A stretch of 64,000 nucleotides of DNA from Vibrio spartinae. Its GTDB lineage: Bacteria; Pseudomonadota; Gammaproteobacteria; Enterobacterales; Vibrionaceae. The stretch is taken from assembly GCF_024347135.1 (NCBI RefSeq), contig NZ_AP024907.1, forward strand, positions 2,657,001 through 2,721,000, in the 5' to 3' direction. The notes beneath the pieces were generated by a model, which was given only the letters and a program-made list of their open reading frames with translations, was not told the DNA's origin and did no database searches. Positions 51,324 to 60,470 of this stretch are shown piece after piece (the stretch's first letter is position 1; the number at the start of each line of letters is the position of its first letter). Both the position numbers and the translations under genes were made by a program.

Positions 51324-52223
51324 TCATTTCCCACCTTGCTCAGCGATCGTTTTGGCATGTTCAAATAGCTCATTGATGTAAGGATGCGGGCTTTTGGAAT
51401 CGGTCAGCCGAACAAGCACTATTTCCAGTGGTTCGCTATATTCCGGCCAAATATGTATCAGTCGGCCGTCATCGATGTATTCCCGGGCAACAGAATACGG
51501 AATACAAGCCACGCCGTTGCCGTGTATCGCCATCGGCAACAAAGATTCAGAAATTGTGGATTGAAAAACAACCGAGAGTTTTTTCGCTTGCGGTGTGGCG
51601 TTAAACAGCGGCAAAGACAGCTCCAAAAGCTGAGAAGACGGTGCATACGTCAAATGTGGAATCGATGCGTCCTCTAGGGATTCGAGCGGAAACAAAGCCC
51701 CACAAACCCAGACCAGCGCATCATCCGCCAATTTTAATACGTCGAATTCATCCGATTCAAAATAGCGTGTCGCTTGGTTGCTTTGATAAAACAGTAAACA
51801 ATCCGCTCTTTGAGATTGCAACGCAGCCTGATACCCCGTCACTGAACGCACACCGGAATCGATACTACTGACCAGCGGGGTCTCCATGTAACTCAGTATT
51901 TGTGTAAACCACTGCGGGAAAAAGTTACAAGCCAAAGTATGCAAAGATGCAAAGACCATCGGGTTCGGCTTATTGGCAACCATCTCTTCACAACGTTCTG
52001 CCATTTGCACCATTTCTGCGGCGATGGGATAAAGCCGCTTCCCTTCGGGCGTTAGTTTGACCGGTGTCCGGCTTCGATCAAACAGCTCAACACTAAGATG
52101 CTGTTCTAGCTGCTGAATTCTGCGACTAAACGCGGCTTGAGAAGACGCATTTAACTGAGCTGCCAATGAAAATTTTTGGCAATCGGCCAACGTGATAAAG
52201 TCCTTCAACCAGCGAACATTCAT
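51324..52223 (-). CDS. LysR-family regulator, likely of the Aap operon
   Basis: 299 residues: LysR helix-turn-helix at 1-60 (MNVRWLKDFITLADCQKFSL, SSQAAFSRRIQQLEQHLSV.., ELFDRSRTPVKLTPEGK) and an effector domain. It is divergent from aapJ with 165 bp in between, so it probably controls that operon in response to an amino acid or related ligand. Confidence 0.9.
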   Translation of the reverse strand: MNVRWLKDFITLADCQKFSLAAQLNASSQAAFSRRIQQLEQHLSVELFDRSRTPVKLTPEGKRLYPIAAEMVQMAERCEEMVANKPNPMVFASLHTLACNFFPQWFTQILSYMETPLVSSIDSGVRSVTGYQAALQSQRADCLLFYQSNQATRYFESDEFDVLKLADDALVWVCGALFPLESLEDASIPHLTYAPSSQLLELSLPLFNATPQAKKLSVVFQSTISESLLPMAIHGNGVACIPYSVAREYIDDGRLIHIWPEYSEPLEIVLVRLTDSKSPHPYINELFEHAKTIAEQGGK

Positions 52224-52388
52224 CTCTCAATTCCTCTATCCTTACATTATCGAAATTTTGCATAAGTCATGCAAAATACAAGACATCAAATGCTTCCCAT
52301 CAACATAGATAAACGCATAAATTGTCATCGAAGGAAAGGGGATTTTTATTAAAAACCCATAAAAATGTAATAAATAAAAGGATTTATT
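52224..52388. promoter_or_regulatory. divergent promoter region of LysR and aapJ
   Basis: 165 bp between divergent genes, AT-rich towards aapJ. AAAAGGA precedes the aapJ ATG. The LysR-type site (T-N11-A) is likely here, but no single site is marked. Confidence 0.55.
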
Positions 52389-53411
52389 ATGAGACTAAGG
52401 TCAATAGCAGTTATTGCATATGGTTTAATTTCAGTTGGTTTTTCAGCTGGTAGTTATGCAAATCTTAAAGACGATGTTATTCAACGAGGCACACTAAAAT
52501 GTGGTGTTTCAAGTGACAAAATGGGCTTCTCATACATCAATGACCAAGGTAAATGGTCAGGTATGGATGTGGATTACTGCCGTGCGGTCGCAGCGGCTGT
52601 GTTAGGTGACCCGAAAAAAGTTGAATACATTACCACGACTTCAAAAAACCGCTTCACATCGCTGGCTTCTGGCGAAATCGATATCCTTTCTCGTTCGACA
52701 ACCTGGACCGTCTCTCGCGATGCCAAACTGGGCGCAGACTTCACCACAGTCTGGTTTTACGACGGTCAAGGTTTCATGACCCGTAAATCCCTCGGGATTA
52801 AATCGGCTGCGGAGTTGAATGGCGCAACGTTTTGTCTGTCTCCGGGGACGACGTCTGAGCATAATCTGGCAGACTACTTCGGTGCTAGAGGGCTGACTTA
52901 TCGTTCCGTTGTATTTGAAAAGACAGAAGAGCTGTACGCGGCATACCAAAAAGGCCGTTGTGATGCACTCACTAACGATATCACGGGCTTAGCCGCGCGC
53001 CGGACCCTATTCAAAGACCCCACCAAACATGTCATTCTCCCTGAAGTGATTTCAAAAGAACCGCTGGGGCCTTACGTCAAACAAGGCGATGACGAATGGC
53101 GCGACATTGTCACCATGGTCGGTAACGCGCTTATCGAAGCAGAAGAGTTAAATGTCACACAGCAAAATGCCGCCAAGCTGGCGAAGTCGTCGCCCAAGTC
53201 TGTGGTCAAACGCCTGCTCGGTACGGAAGGTAGCCTTGGTACCGATTTAGGTCTCAAACAAGACTGGGCACTGCAAGCGATTCAAGCAACAGGAAACTAC
53301 GGTGAAATTTTTGCACGCCATGTCGGTGTCAATTCACCCCTGAAATTTGAACGTGGTGCGAATGCGCTGTACACCAATGGCGGTTTAATGTACTCCCCTC
53401 CTTTCCGTTAA
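52389..53411 (+). CDS. aapJ: general amino acid ABC transporter, substrate-binding protein
   Basis: 340 residues with signal peptide (MRLRSIAVIAYGLISVGFSAGSYA) and the AapJ pattern: RGTLKCGVSSDKMGFSYIN, SGMDVDYCRAVAAAVLGDPKKVE, FCLSPGTTSEHNLADYF and the typical C-terminal segment ARHVGVNSPLKFERGANAL. Captures L-amino acids in the periplasm for the AapQMP importer. First gene of a complete operon. Confidence 0.95.
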   Translation: MRLRSIAVIAYGLISVGFSAGSYANLKDDVIQRGTLKCGVSSDKMGFSYINDQGKWSGMDVDYCRAVAAAVLGDPKKVEYITTTSKNRFTSLASGEIDILSRSTTWTVSRDAKLGADFTTVWFYDGQGFMTRKSLGIKSAAELNGATFCLSPGTTSEHNLADYFGARGLTYRSVVFEKTEELYAAYQKGRCDALTNDITGLAARRTLFKDPTKHVILPEVISKEPLGPYVKQGDDEWRDIVTMVGNALIEAEELNVTQQNAAKLAKSSPKSVVKRLLGTEGSLGTDLGLKQDWALQAIQATGNYGEIFARHVGVNSPLKFERGANALYTNGGLMYSPPFR

Positions 53412-53420
53412 TTCTCTTTA

Positions 53421-53451
53421 ACAGCCAGCCTGCGGTTGCGCGGGCTGACAC
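53421..53451 (+). promoter_or_regulatory. intercistronic stem-loop between aapJ and aapQ
   Basis: AGCCTGCG (53427-53434) pairs with CGCGGGCT (53439-53446) without a following T run. Such loops after binding-protein genes often stabilise the upstream mRNA, giving more AapJ than membrane components. Confidence 0.6.
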
Positions 53452-53475
53452 TTCATGGACAGGTTGGAATTACAC

Positions 53476-54627
53476 ATGAAATTGACCAAAGGAACCTTGA
53501 TAGACTGGGGCCAGCAAGCCTTACTCTTAATCACGGTGATGCTCTTATTTTGGTACTTAGGTACAAACGCTTCTGAAAATATAGCCAAACTCGGCATTAC
53601 CACTGGCTTTGATTTTCTTGATGAACGTGCGGGTTATGACATCTCGTTTAGCCTGATTGATTACAACCACAATGATACCTACTTAAAAGCCTACTATGTC
53701 GGGGTTGCCAACACACTGCTTGTGTCATTTTTAAGCATCATTCTGGCGACCGTTATTGGCTTTATTATCGGTGTCGGTCGCGTATCGAACAACTGGATGG
53801 TCAGTCGCCTGTGTCGTTCATATGTGGAATTTGTCCGCAATGTACCTCTCGTGGTTCAGCTCGTTTGGTGGTATGCCATATTTCTAAGCTTACCGGCGGT
53901 TCGTAACAGTATTCAACTCGGCGATAATATCTACCTTTCTAACCGTGGCTTGGCGATACCTCACTTATCATTCTCTGGCTGGGGAGGATATATTTTCCTC
54001 GCGCTGCTAGCCTCGTGTTGTGTGGCCTTTTGCTATCGAAAAATGGTGATCAAAAAGGTTCAGTGGGTCGGATTTAACCCAGTGTTGTGGCCTCGGTTAC
54101 TCGCTATCGTTGTGTCGCTCCCCTTGTTGATGGTTCTCATGACTTTAATCTCAGGAAAGGTCGATTACAGCACGCCAGCACTGACCGGATTTAATTTTCA
54201 GGGCGGAATGATTGTGATTCCGGAGCTGGTCGCGTTGTGGATTGCACTCTCGGTTTACAGTGCGAGTTACATTGCGGAAATCGTTCGTGGTTGTATTCAG
54301 TCAGTCGCCAAAGGTCAGCATGAAGCAGGCAAAGCACTTGGATTTAACGATTCAGCCATCATGTGGAAATTGATTGTGCCACAAGCCATTTATCCGATGG
54401 TGCCTCAAATCACCAGTGTCTACCTGAACATCATTAAGAACTCATCATTGGGTGTCGTCATCGGCTTCATGGAACTGGTCTCTTCTACCGGCGGTACCAC
54501 CTTAAACAATACCGGTCAGGCCATTGAATGCATTCTCATTGTCATGGGAACGTATTGTGTATTTAGTCTGGTGACCAGCTTGTTGATGAACTGGTACAAC
54601 TCACACGTTGCGGTAGGGAGGAAATAA
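53476..54627 (+). CDS. aapQ: general amino acid ABC transporter, permease AapQ
   Basis: 383 residues from ATG at 53476 (ATG at 53455 in frame). Hydrophobic with about eight membrane segments and the permease signature VEFVRNVPLVVQLVWW at the N-terminal half, GKALGFNDSAIMWKLIVPQA (EAA loop) near the end. Pairs with AapM as the heterodimeric channel. Confidence 0.95.
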   Translation: MKLTKGTLIDWGQQALLLITVMLLFWYLGTNASENIAKLGITTGFDFLDERAGYDISFSLIDYNHNDTYLKAYYVGVANTLLVSFLSIILATVIGFIIGVGRVSNNWMVSRLCRSYVEFVRNVPLVVQLVWWYAIFLSLPAVRNSIQLGDNIYLSNRGLAIPHLSFSGWGGYIFLALLASCCVAFCYRKMVIKKVQWVGFNPVLWPRLLAIVVSLPLLMVLMTLISGKVDYSTPALTGFNFQGGMIVIPELVALWIALSVYSASYIAEIVRGCIQSVAKGQHEAGKALGFNDSAIMWKLIVPQAIYPMVPQITSVYLNIIKNSSLGVVIGFMELVSSTGGTTLNNTGQAIECILIVMGTYCVFSLVTSLLMNWYNSHVAVGRK

Positions 54628-54629
54628 AC

Positions 54630-55715
54630 ATGCAAACTAAAACGACCATGGCATATATTGAACCTCGCCCTGCCATTGAGATGAAAATGGGGTGGAAAGC
54701 GTGGTGCCATCAAAACCTGTTCTCTTCAGTATTCAATACCTGTCTCACCATCATCGGCTTACTGTTTGTTGTATGGCTGGTCCCGACCCTGCTGAACTGG
54801 TTTATTTTTGATGCCACTTTTGTCGGAACATCCCAAGCAGACTGTGTCTCTGGTGGCGCCTGCTGGCTCCCCGTAGTAAATCGGATCGAGCTGTTTACCT
54901 ATGGCATGTATCCCGCAGCTCAACAATGGCGTGTCGATGTCGCTTTTGGTTTGGCGGCCATTGCGATACCGATGCTGTACATCCAACGTTTCAACAAACT
55001 CGTGATGCTTTGCTATATCGCGGTGTTGCCGTTTGCGATGTGGATGCTGCTTAAGGGTGGAACGTTTGGTTTAGAGACGATCTCGACCACCAAATTCGCC
55101 GGCATGATGCTGACGCTGTTTTTGGCTATTTTCGGGATGGTATTTGCCCTGCCGCTTGGGATCTTACTCGCTTTGGGACGACGCTCGAAACGCCCGGTGA
55201 TTCATTGGCTCAGTATGGCTTACATCGAGTTGGTGCGCTCTGTTCCCGTCATCACCTTGCTGTTTATGGCTTCGCTCATGATTCAGTTGTTCTTGCCACC
55301 AGGCCAGCAATTTGATGTGTTATTGCGGGTTGTCGCTGTACTGGTGCTGTTCACTGCGGCATATATGGCTGAGACGATTCGCGGGGGGCTTCAGTCGATC
55401 CCTCAGGGACAGTTTGAAGCCGCTCAGGCACTTGGTTTTGGTTACTGGAAAATGATGGGACAAATCATTTTGCCGCAGGTGTTGAAAAACTCGATTCCAT
55501 CGTTGCTCAATCACTTCGTCGGGATTTTAAAGGAAACGACGCTGGTGATGATCGTTGGTGTATTAGACATTGTCGGCGTGGCATCCAGCACACTTTCAAA
55601 CGCGAAATGGGTCGGATTAGAAAATGAAATGTACGCATTTCTGGCTGTCTTTTTCTTCATCTGCTGTTTTTCACTCTCTCAATACGCTGCTCATTTAGAA
55701 CGCCGCTTAAAATAA
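54630..55715 (+). CDS. aapM: general amino acid ABC transporter, permease AapM
   Basis: 361 residues, 2 bp after aapQ. About eight membrane segments; typical YIELVRSVPVITLLFMAS and EAA loop AAQALGFGYWKMMGQIILPQ. The central periplasmic part (SQADCVSGGACWLPVV) is family-typical. Confidence 0.95.
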   Translation: MQTKTTMAYIEPRPAIEMKMGWKAWCHQNLFSSVFNTCLTIIGLLFVVWLVPTLLNWFIFDATFVGTSQADCVSGGACWLPVVNRIELFTYGMYPAAQQWRVDVAFGLAAIAIPMLYIQRFNKLVMLCYIAVLPFAMWMLLKGGTFGLETISTTKFAGMMLTLFLAIFGMVFALPLGILLALGRRSKRPVIHWLSMAYIELVRSVPVITLLFMASLMIQLFLPPGQQFDVLLRVVAVLVLFTAAYMAETIRGGLQSIPQGQFEAAQALGFGYWKMMGQIILPQVLKNSIPSLLNHFVGILKETTLVMIVGVLDIVGVASSTLSNAKWVGLENEMYAFLAVFFFICCFSLSQYAAHLERRLK

Positions 55716-55739
55716 TGCCCCTTTAGGAGAAGTCACTAC

Positions 55740-56474
55740 ATGGAAGTCATTAACACCAAAAACTTAAATAAGTGGTACGACTCATATCATGCGCTACGCG
55801 ATATTAATCTCAGCGTAAAGAAAGGCGAGCGTATTGTTATCTGCGGCCCTTCCGGCTCAGGAAAATCAACGCTGATTCGCTGTATCAACCAGTTGGAAAA
55901 ACACCAATCAGGTGCGCTCAATGTTTTCGGTCAGGCCGTCAATGACACCCCCAAAGACCTGATCGAACTACGTAAGCAAGTCGGGATGTGTTTTCAATCA
56001 TTCAACCTGTTTCCTCACCTGACTGTTCTGGAAAACTGCGTATTACCGCAGACGTCAAACTTAGGGACGAAAGAGCCGGTTGCGATTGATAAAGCGTTAA
56101 GTTTGCTGAAAAAAGTTAAGATCATCGAGCAAGCCAACAAATACCCAAGCCAACTCTCCGGAGGGCAGCAGCAACGTGTTGCGATTGCCCGTGCACTGTG
56201 TATGAATCCTGAAATCATGTTATTTGATGAACCCACCTCAGCGCTCGACCCGGAAATGATCGCTGAAGTGCTTGATGTCATGACCGACCTTGCAAGTGAA
56301 GGGATGACCATGCTGTGCGTGACGCATGAAATGGGCTTCGCCCGCAAAGTCGCTGACCGGGTCATTTTTATGGACCAAGGGCAGATCGTTGAAGAAAACA
56401 ACCCTGAAGCATTTTTCTCTGCGCCCAAATCACCTCGTACGCGCGAGTTTCTTAATCAGCTGATTCACCACTAA
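55740..56474 (+). CDS. aapP: general amino acid ABC transporter, ATPase AapP
   Basis: 244 residues with GPSGSGKST (Walker A), [15 protein letters not shown] (signature), [12 protein letters not shown] (Walker B) and [15 protein letters not shown] (H-loop), the polar amino acid uptake family. Powers AapQM. AGGAGA is just upstream of the ATG. Confidence 0.97.
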   Translation: MEVINTKNLNKWYDSYHALRDINLSVKKGERIVICGPSGSGKSTLIRCINQLEKHQSGALNVFGQAVNDTPKDLIELRKQVGMCFQSFNLFPHLTVLENCVLPQTSNLGTKEPVAIDKALSLLKKVKIIEQANKYPSQLSGGQQQRVAIARALCMNPEIMLFDEPTSALDPEMIAEVLDVMTDLASEGMTMLCVTHEMGFARKVADRVIFMDQGQIVEENNPEAFFSAPKSPRTREFLNQLIHH

Positions 56475-56482
56475 GGATGTCT

Positions 56483-57412
56483 ATGTTAAACGAATACTCT
56501 ATCGCCATTCACGGCGGTGCAGGTGCAATGTCTAAGGGGAAACTAACCCCTGAACAAGAATTAGAAATTACGACTGTCTTAAAAAACATCATTGAGGACG
56601 GCTTAGCAAGCCTGAAAGAAGGTGCAAATGCGCTGGATGTCGTGCAAGTTGCCGTCAATATGCTGGAAGATTGCGAGTGGTTTAACGCTGGTAAAGGCGC
56701 GGTATTCAATCACGCCGGTAAACATGAACTCGATGCGTCAATCATGTGCGGCAAGACACTTGATGCCGGCGCAGTATCGGGGATACGTTACAGTCCGAAT
56801 CCGATTAACGTTGCCCGAGCCGTGATGGACGACTCCCCACACGTCTATTTGGGCGGTGAAGGCGCAGAGCAGTTTGTCCGAGATATCGGTTTAGTCGAAG
56901 TAGACAATTCTTACTTCTCGACTGAGATGCGCTATCAACAACTTCAGTCGGCCTTGAAAGCGCAAGAAGTCATTCTCGAACCAACGCAGAACGACTACAA
57001 ATACGGTACTGTCGGTGCAGTTGCGTTTGATCAACACGGCAATCTGGCTGCCGCGACCTCAACCGGTGGTATCACGAACAAGCAATATGGTCGGATTGGC
57101 GATTCACCGGTCATTGGCGCCGGGACTTATGCCAACAACCAAACCTGCGCGGTGTCCGCAACAGGCCATGGTGAGCATTTCCTAAAACATGTCGTCGCCC
57201 ACAATATTTCATCCCGCATGGCATTGGCACACGAAAGCTTAGAGCAAGCCACCAACCATGTTGTATTTAAAGACCTGCTCAGCACTGGCGGCACCGGTGG
57301 CGTGATTGCGGTCGATAGCCAAGGCAATATCGCCCTCCCATTCAACACCGAAGGCATGTACCGGGGCTGGGGAGGCTCGAACCAACCTGCACAATCGAAG
57401 ATTTACCAATAG
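56483..57412 (+). CDS. iaaA: isoaspartyl peptidase / type III L-asparaginase
   Basis: 309 residues from ATG at 56483 (AAGGA 5-6 nt upstream; an ATG at 56477 also possible). Ntn-hydrolase of the IaaA family: SIAIHGGAGAMSKG at the start, ..KYGTVGAVAFDQHGNLAAATSTGG with the nucleophilic Thr at GTVGAVA, where autocleavage gives alpha and beta subunits. Hydrolyses isoaspartyl dipeptides and L-asparagine. Fused into the aap operon (9 bp after aapP), so it likely processes substrates imported by Aap. Confidence 0.95.
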   Translation: MLNEYSIAIHGGAGAMSKGKLTPEQELEITTVLKNIIEDGLASLKEGANALDVVQVAVNMLEDCEWFNAGKGAVFNHAGKHELDASIMCGKTLDAGAVSGIRYSPNPINVARAVMDDSPHVYLGGEGAEQFVRDIGLVEVDNSYFSTEMRYQQLQSALKAQEVILEPTQNDYKYGTVGAVAFDQHGNLAAATSTGGITNKQYGRIGDSPVIGAGTYANNQTCAVSATGHGEHFLKHVVAHNISSRMALAHESLEQATNHVVFKDLLSTGGTGGVIAVDSQGNIALPFNTEGMYRGWGGSNQPAQSKIYQ

Positions 57413-57599
57413 CAATCGACCGCGCTACAAGGTCAAAATCAAAACGGTTCAATCGACGTCAGGCTTCCCTTAGCTGACGTCGCTTGATTGGAAAATGTTC
57501 ATCACTCAGTGCTTCGCTTTTCTGTTATGGTTATGAATCTTGGCAACTTTCTCTGGGTTCAGCGCTGTTTACCTGCCCTCACACATTGTCTAATTCAGG

Positions 57600-58487
57600 T
57601 CAGATATCTCCTTCCCTTAAACAAGCGGCAGGCACACACGCTAAGAATTTATTTTCAAGCCATTGCTGAAATTGCTGCTCTTGGGTGCCCAGCGCTTCTG
57701 ACTGCCGCAATAATACATAATGATAGCCGGACAACATAAAGCCAAAAGGCGCAACCAGCCTGCCATGTTTCAAATCATCAGTAACCAAGGGATATGACCC
57801 AATTGCAGCCCCCAGCCCATCGACAGCCGCTTGTAAACAAAAATAGAAATGGTCAAACGATTGATTGCATTGGTTTCGGTGGAGTTGATGATTTGACTGA
57901 ATGGACCAATGTTCCCATGCGCCACGGCGCGTCTCACTGTGAAGCAGAACAATCGTTGAGAAATCATGCTGAACCTGACGCCAGTATTCAGGAGAACACA
58001 CCGGCCCGACCCATTCTTCAACTAACGGATGTACCCCATAGTTTGACGGTATATCAAAGTCATCACGACGGATTGCCATCGATAAACCGCTCTCGCCTAA
58101 AGTGATGGGGCCTCCTGCGGTAGATAACCGGATATCAATGCCAGATATCTTGTAATACTCCGCAAGTCTCGGCATGAGCCACCGCATGGTTAATGTCGGC
58201 TCGCAGGAAACTTCAAGATAGTCAACCGTGGCACTCTTTAGCTTATGAATCCCTGTATCTAACGCATCAAAGGCGATGTCAGTGTACTGCTTCAGTAACT
58301 CTCCCTCCGGAGTCAGTCTTAATCCCCGTCCTTGCTTGTAAAACAGAGGTTGAGCAAGGTGAGCTTCTAATAACTTAATCTGCTTACTCACCGCTCCGTG
58401 AGTAATGTGAAGTTTATCTGCTGCCTCAGTAAAACTGGCAGACGCTGCGGCCACATGAAAAACATGGAAAGCTTTAAGATGTCTCAT
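57600..58487 (-). CDS. LysR-family regulator (GcvA-like)
   Basis: 295 residues from the ATG at 58487; the frame runs further to a TTG. HTH MRHLKAFHVFHVAAASASFTE, KLHITHGAVSKQIKLLEAHL, and PLFYKQGRGLRLTPEGELL follow the GcvA-type LysR pattern. Lies convergent to iaaA and divergent from the LysE gene, which it probably controls. Confidence 0.9.
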   Translation of the reverse strand: MRHLKAFHVFHVAAASASFTEAADKLHITHGAVSKQIKLLEAHLAQPLFYKQGRGLRLTPEGELLKQYTDIAFDALDTGIHKLKSATVDYLEVSCEPTLTMRWLMPRLAEYYKISGIDIRLSTAGGPITLGESGLSMAIRRDDFDIPSNYGVHPLVEEWVGPVCSPEYWRQVQHDFSTIVLLHSETRRGAWEHWSIQSNHQLHRNQCNQSFDHFYFCLQAAVDGLGAAIGSYPLVTDDLKHGRLVAPFGFMLSGYHYVLLRQSEALGTQEQQFQQWLENKFLACVPAACLREGDI

Positions 58488-58584
58488 CTGTGATTTTTTC
58501 TCACATAATATGTGCAATATTTTCGATTATAACTTGCTCAATGATCGTTACAATAATCTCAAATCAACTTGTACGAGAATGGAT

Positions 58585-59205
58585 ATGGAAATCACAAGTT
58601 ACATAATTTTGGGATTGTTAATTGTCGTAAGTCCAGGGGCTGACTTTGTTTTAGTGGTCAAAAACAGCCTGAGCAGCGGGCGAAAAGCAGGCTTACTCAC
58701 CGGGCTTGGCATTGGGATCGGTGTCTGCGTCCATATTAGCTACTCAATCCTTGGCATCAGTCACTTATTATCACAGAACATCATTGTATTCAGCATGATT
58801 AAGTATGCCGGCTCAGCCTACTTAATCTACTTAGGGATAACTGGCATTTTCTGTTCAAAGTTGACACTCAACCGTAACGCGATATCCGCACCGCAGGCGA
58901 CGCATAAGGCCCGGAAATATTTTACACAGGGATTTTTTTGTAACATGTTGAATCCGAAAACAATGCTGTTTTTTCTCAGTGTATTTAGTCAATTGATCTC
59001 TCCAGACACAGATAACAACACATCCTTTGCGTTGATTTATGGGCTATACATTTCTGCCTTGCATATCTTGTGGTTCTGTCTGGTCGCATATCTTATGACC
59101 TCGAAGAAAATATTATCTGTTTTCCAAAGCGTTGGACACCGAGTGAATCAAGTTTGTGGTGTCGGACTGGTTGCCTTCGGTGCCACATTATCACTCTCTC
59201 AATAA
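58585..59205 (+). CDS. LysE-family amino acid exporter
   Basis: 206 residues from ATG at 58585 (an ATG at 58579 also fits). Six membrane segments; family motifs IILGLLIVVSPGADFVLV and GRKAGLLTGLGIGIGVCVHI, and the central CNMLNPKTMLFFL. LysE/RhtB exporters pump out amino acids when they build up, which complements the importer nearby. Divergent from the LysR. Confidence 0.9.
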   Translation: MEITSYIILGLLIVVSPGADFVLVVKNSLSSGRKAGLLTGLGIGIGVCVHISYSILGISHLLSQNIIVFSMIKYAGSAYLIYLGITGIFCSKLTLNRNAISAPQATHKARKYFTQGFFCNMLNPKTMLFFLSVFSQLISPDTDNNTSFALIYGLYISALHILWFCLVAYLMTSKKILSVFQSVGHRVNQVCGVGLVAFGATLSLSQ

Positions 59206-59239
59206 CGGATTTCTCAATAACGGATTCTCAATAACAGAT
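59197..59239. repeat. short tandem repeat over the stop of the exporter gene
   Basis: TCTCAATAACGGATT occurs three times in tandem (59197, 59212, 59226; third copy with one change). The first copy contains the last codons and stop of the LysE-family gene. Confidence 0.85.
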
Positions 59240-59733
59240 AATGTCAATCATAGAGAGACTGTGAATGATTCAAGACCCAATCAAGCACTCGATTCACAAT
59301 ACGAGATTTATTCACAATACGAAAGGTCATGGATGTGATCTGGTTTTTAGCCATGGGATAGCAGCTCAAGCTCAGTTAAGGCAATAACAGGGCGCCTCTT
59401 TATCGACTGACAGGATCGCTTTGGCGATTCTGTCAGTCAGTATTCAGCGACGAAAATAGCATCATACATAGCATTCATATGATAAAAGCTTAATTCCATT
59501 AATTTCATATAAATAAGTAAACAATATCTGCCACAGATGAATTCATATCACTTAACATGAAATATATACAACCCATTGAAATAAATATAATTTGTTTTCA
59601 CTTGGTGCAAAATGTAACCGATTGCACCAAAGTAACCCAAGAAAGGCCTTTTAACGGCTAAAAACGCTGAATTTTAATGGCATGAATCATGCTGTATTGG
59701 TATTGCAGTATTTTCTATTAAAAGGACTTTCTA
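59206..59733. other. gene-free region between exporter and asparaginase relic
   Basis: About 530 bp. Contains the repeat above, a second tandem duplication (ATTCACAATACGA, about 59290-59322) and a long hairpin with GACTGACAG/CTGTCAGTC arms (59405-59438) that lacks a T run. The end is AT-rich with an AAAAGGA site before the relic. Confidence 0.5.
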
Positions 59734-60283
59734 ATGAAAAAAAGATATTTGGTTTCGGCAATGATGTTACTGACCAGCATCTCAAGTTATGCTGACAATT
59801 TACCTCATGTAACCATCTACGCAACAGGCGGAACCATTGCAGGGGCATCTGCTTCAAATGTGGACAGTACCGACTAGTGGGCAGCCATACTTTTATTACA
59901 AAAACACACAACCGATGGAAAAACCACATTTTGACATCTCCAATGTCAAAGAGCTGCCAAAGGTCGATATTTTGTATAGCTATCAGGATCAGGATGATTC
60001 ACTGATGAAAGCCGCGATTAAAAACGGGGCGAAAGGGATTGTCATCGCAGGTACGGGAGACGGTTCAACACCGAGCTGGATTCAAGATACGATTAAGGAT
60101 GCAATGAAAAAAGGGATTCCGGTTGTCGTGGCGAGTCGCGTTTATACCGGTTATGTCTCAACGCATGAGAATGCGATCGGTTCAGGCTTTTATAACCCAC
60201 AGAAATCAAAAGTTATTTTAGAATTAGCTTTAGCGAAAGGCGAATCCGTCGATCAAATTCGCAAGTACTTTGCAAAACTTTAA
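59734..60283 (+). pseudogene. type II periplasmic L-asparaginase, internally deleted
   Basis: The start is normal: AAAAGGA, then a signal peptide (MKKRYLVSAMMLLTSISSYA) and DNLPHVTIYATGGTIAGA, the catalytic N-terminal Thr motif of asparaginase II. The frame stops at 59875. From about 59880 another frame gives the C-terminal domain (PMEKPHFDISNVKELPKVD, AIKNGAKGIVIAGTGDGS, VVVASRVYTGYVSTHENAIG). Roughly 160 residues of the middle, including the second Thr-Asp motif, are missing. A normal family member is about 330-350 residues. The gene can no longer make a working enzyme. Confidence 0.9.
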
Positions 60284-60330
60284 AAATTACAAAAGACCTA
60301 TGATTGATATGGTATAAAAATTTAGGTAAA

Positions 60331-60356
60331 AGGGTGAGTTTCATTCACCCTTTTTG
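60331..60356 (+). terminator. intrinsic terminator after the asparaginase relic
   Basis: AGGGTGA/TCACCCT stem followed by TTTTTG. Confidence 0.8.
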
Positions 60357-60362
60357 TCACAC

Positions 60363-60402
60363 AAAAAATGCCACTGGGTCAATCAGTGGCATTTTTCTTT
60401 GT
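60363..60402. terminator. bidirectional intrinsic terminator between convergent genes
   Basis: AAAATGCCACTG / CAGTGGCATTTTT stem flanked by A and T runs; it serves both the asparaginase relic and the tct operon coming from the right. Confidence 0.8.
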
Positions 60403-60470
60403 TCGAAAGGCCTATCAATCGCAGCAATCAGCCCACAGGCTGATGACTACGATTAATTCATTTCATCTTG

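Noticed and set aside
59405..59438. Strong hairpin as intrinsic terminator of the LysE-family gene
   Set aside because: The stem is long but no T run follows, so intrinsic termination is not supported.
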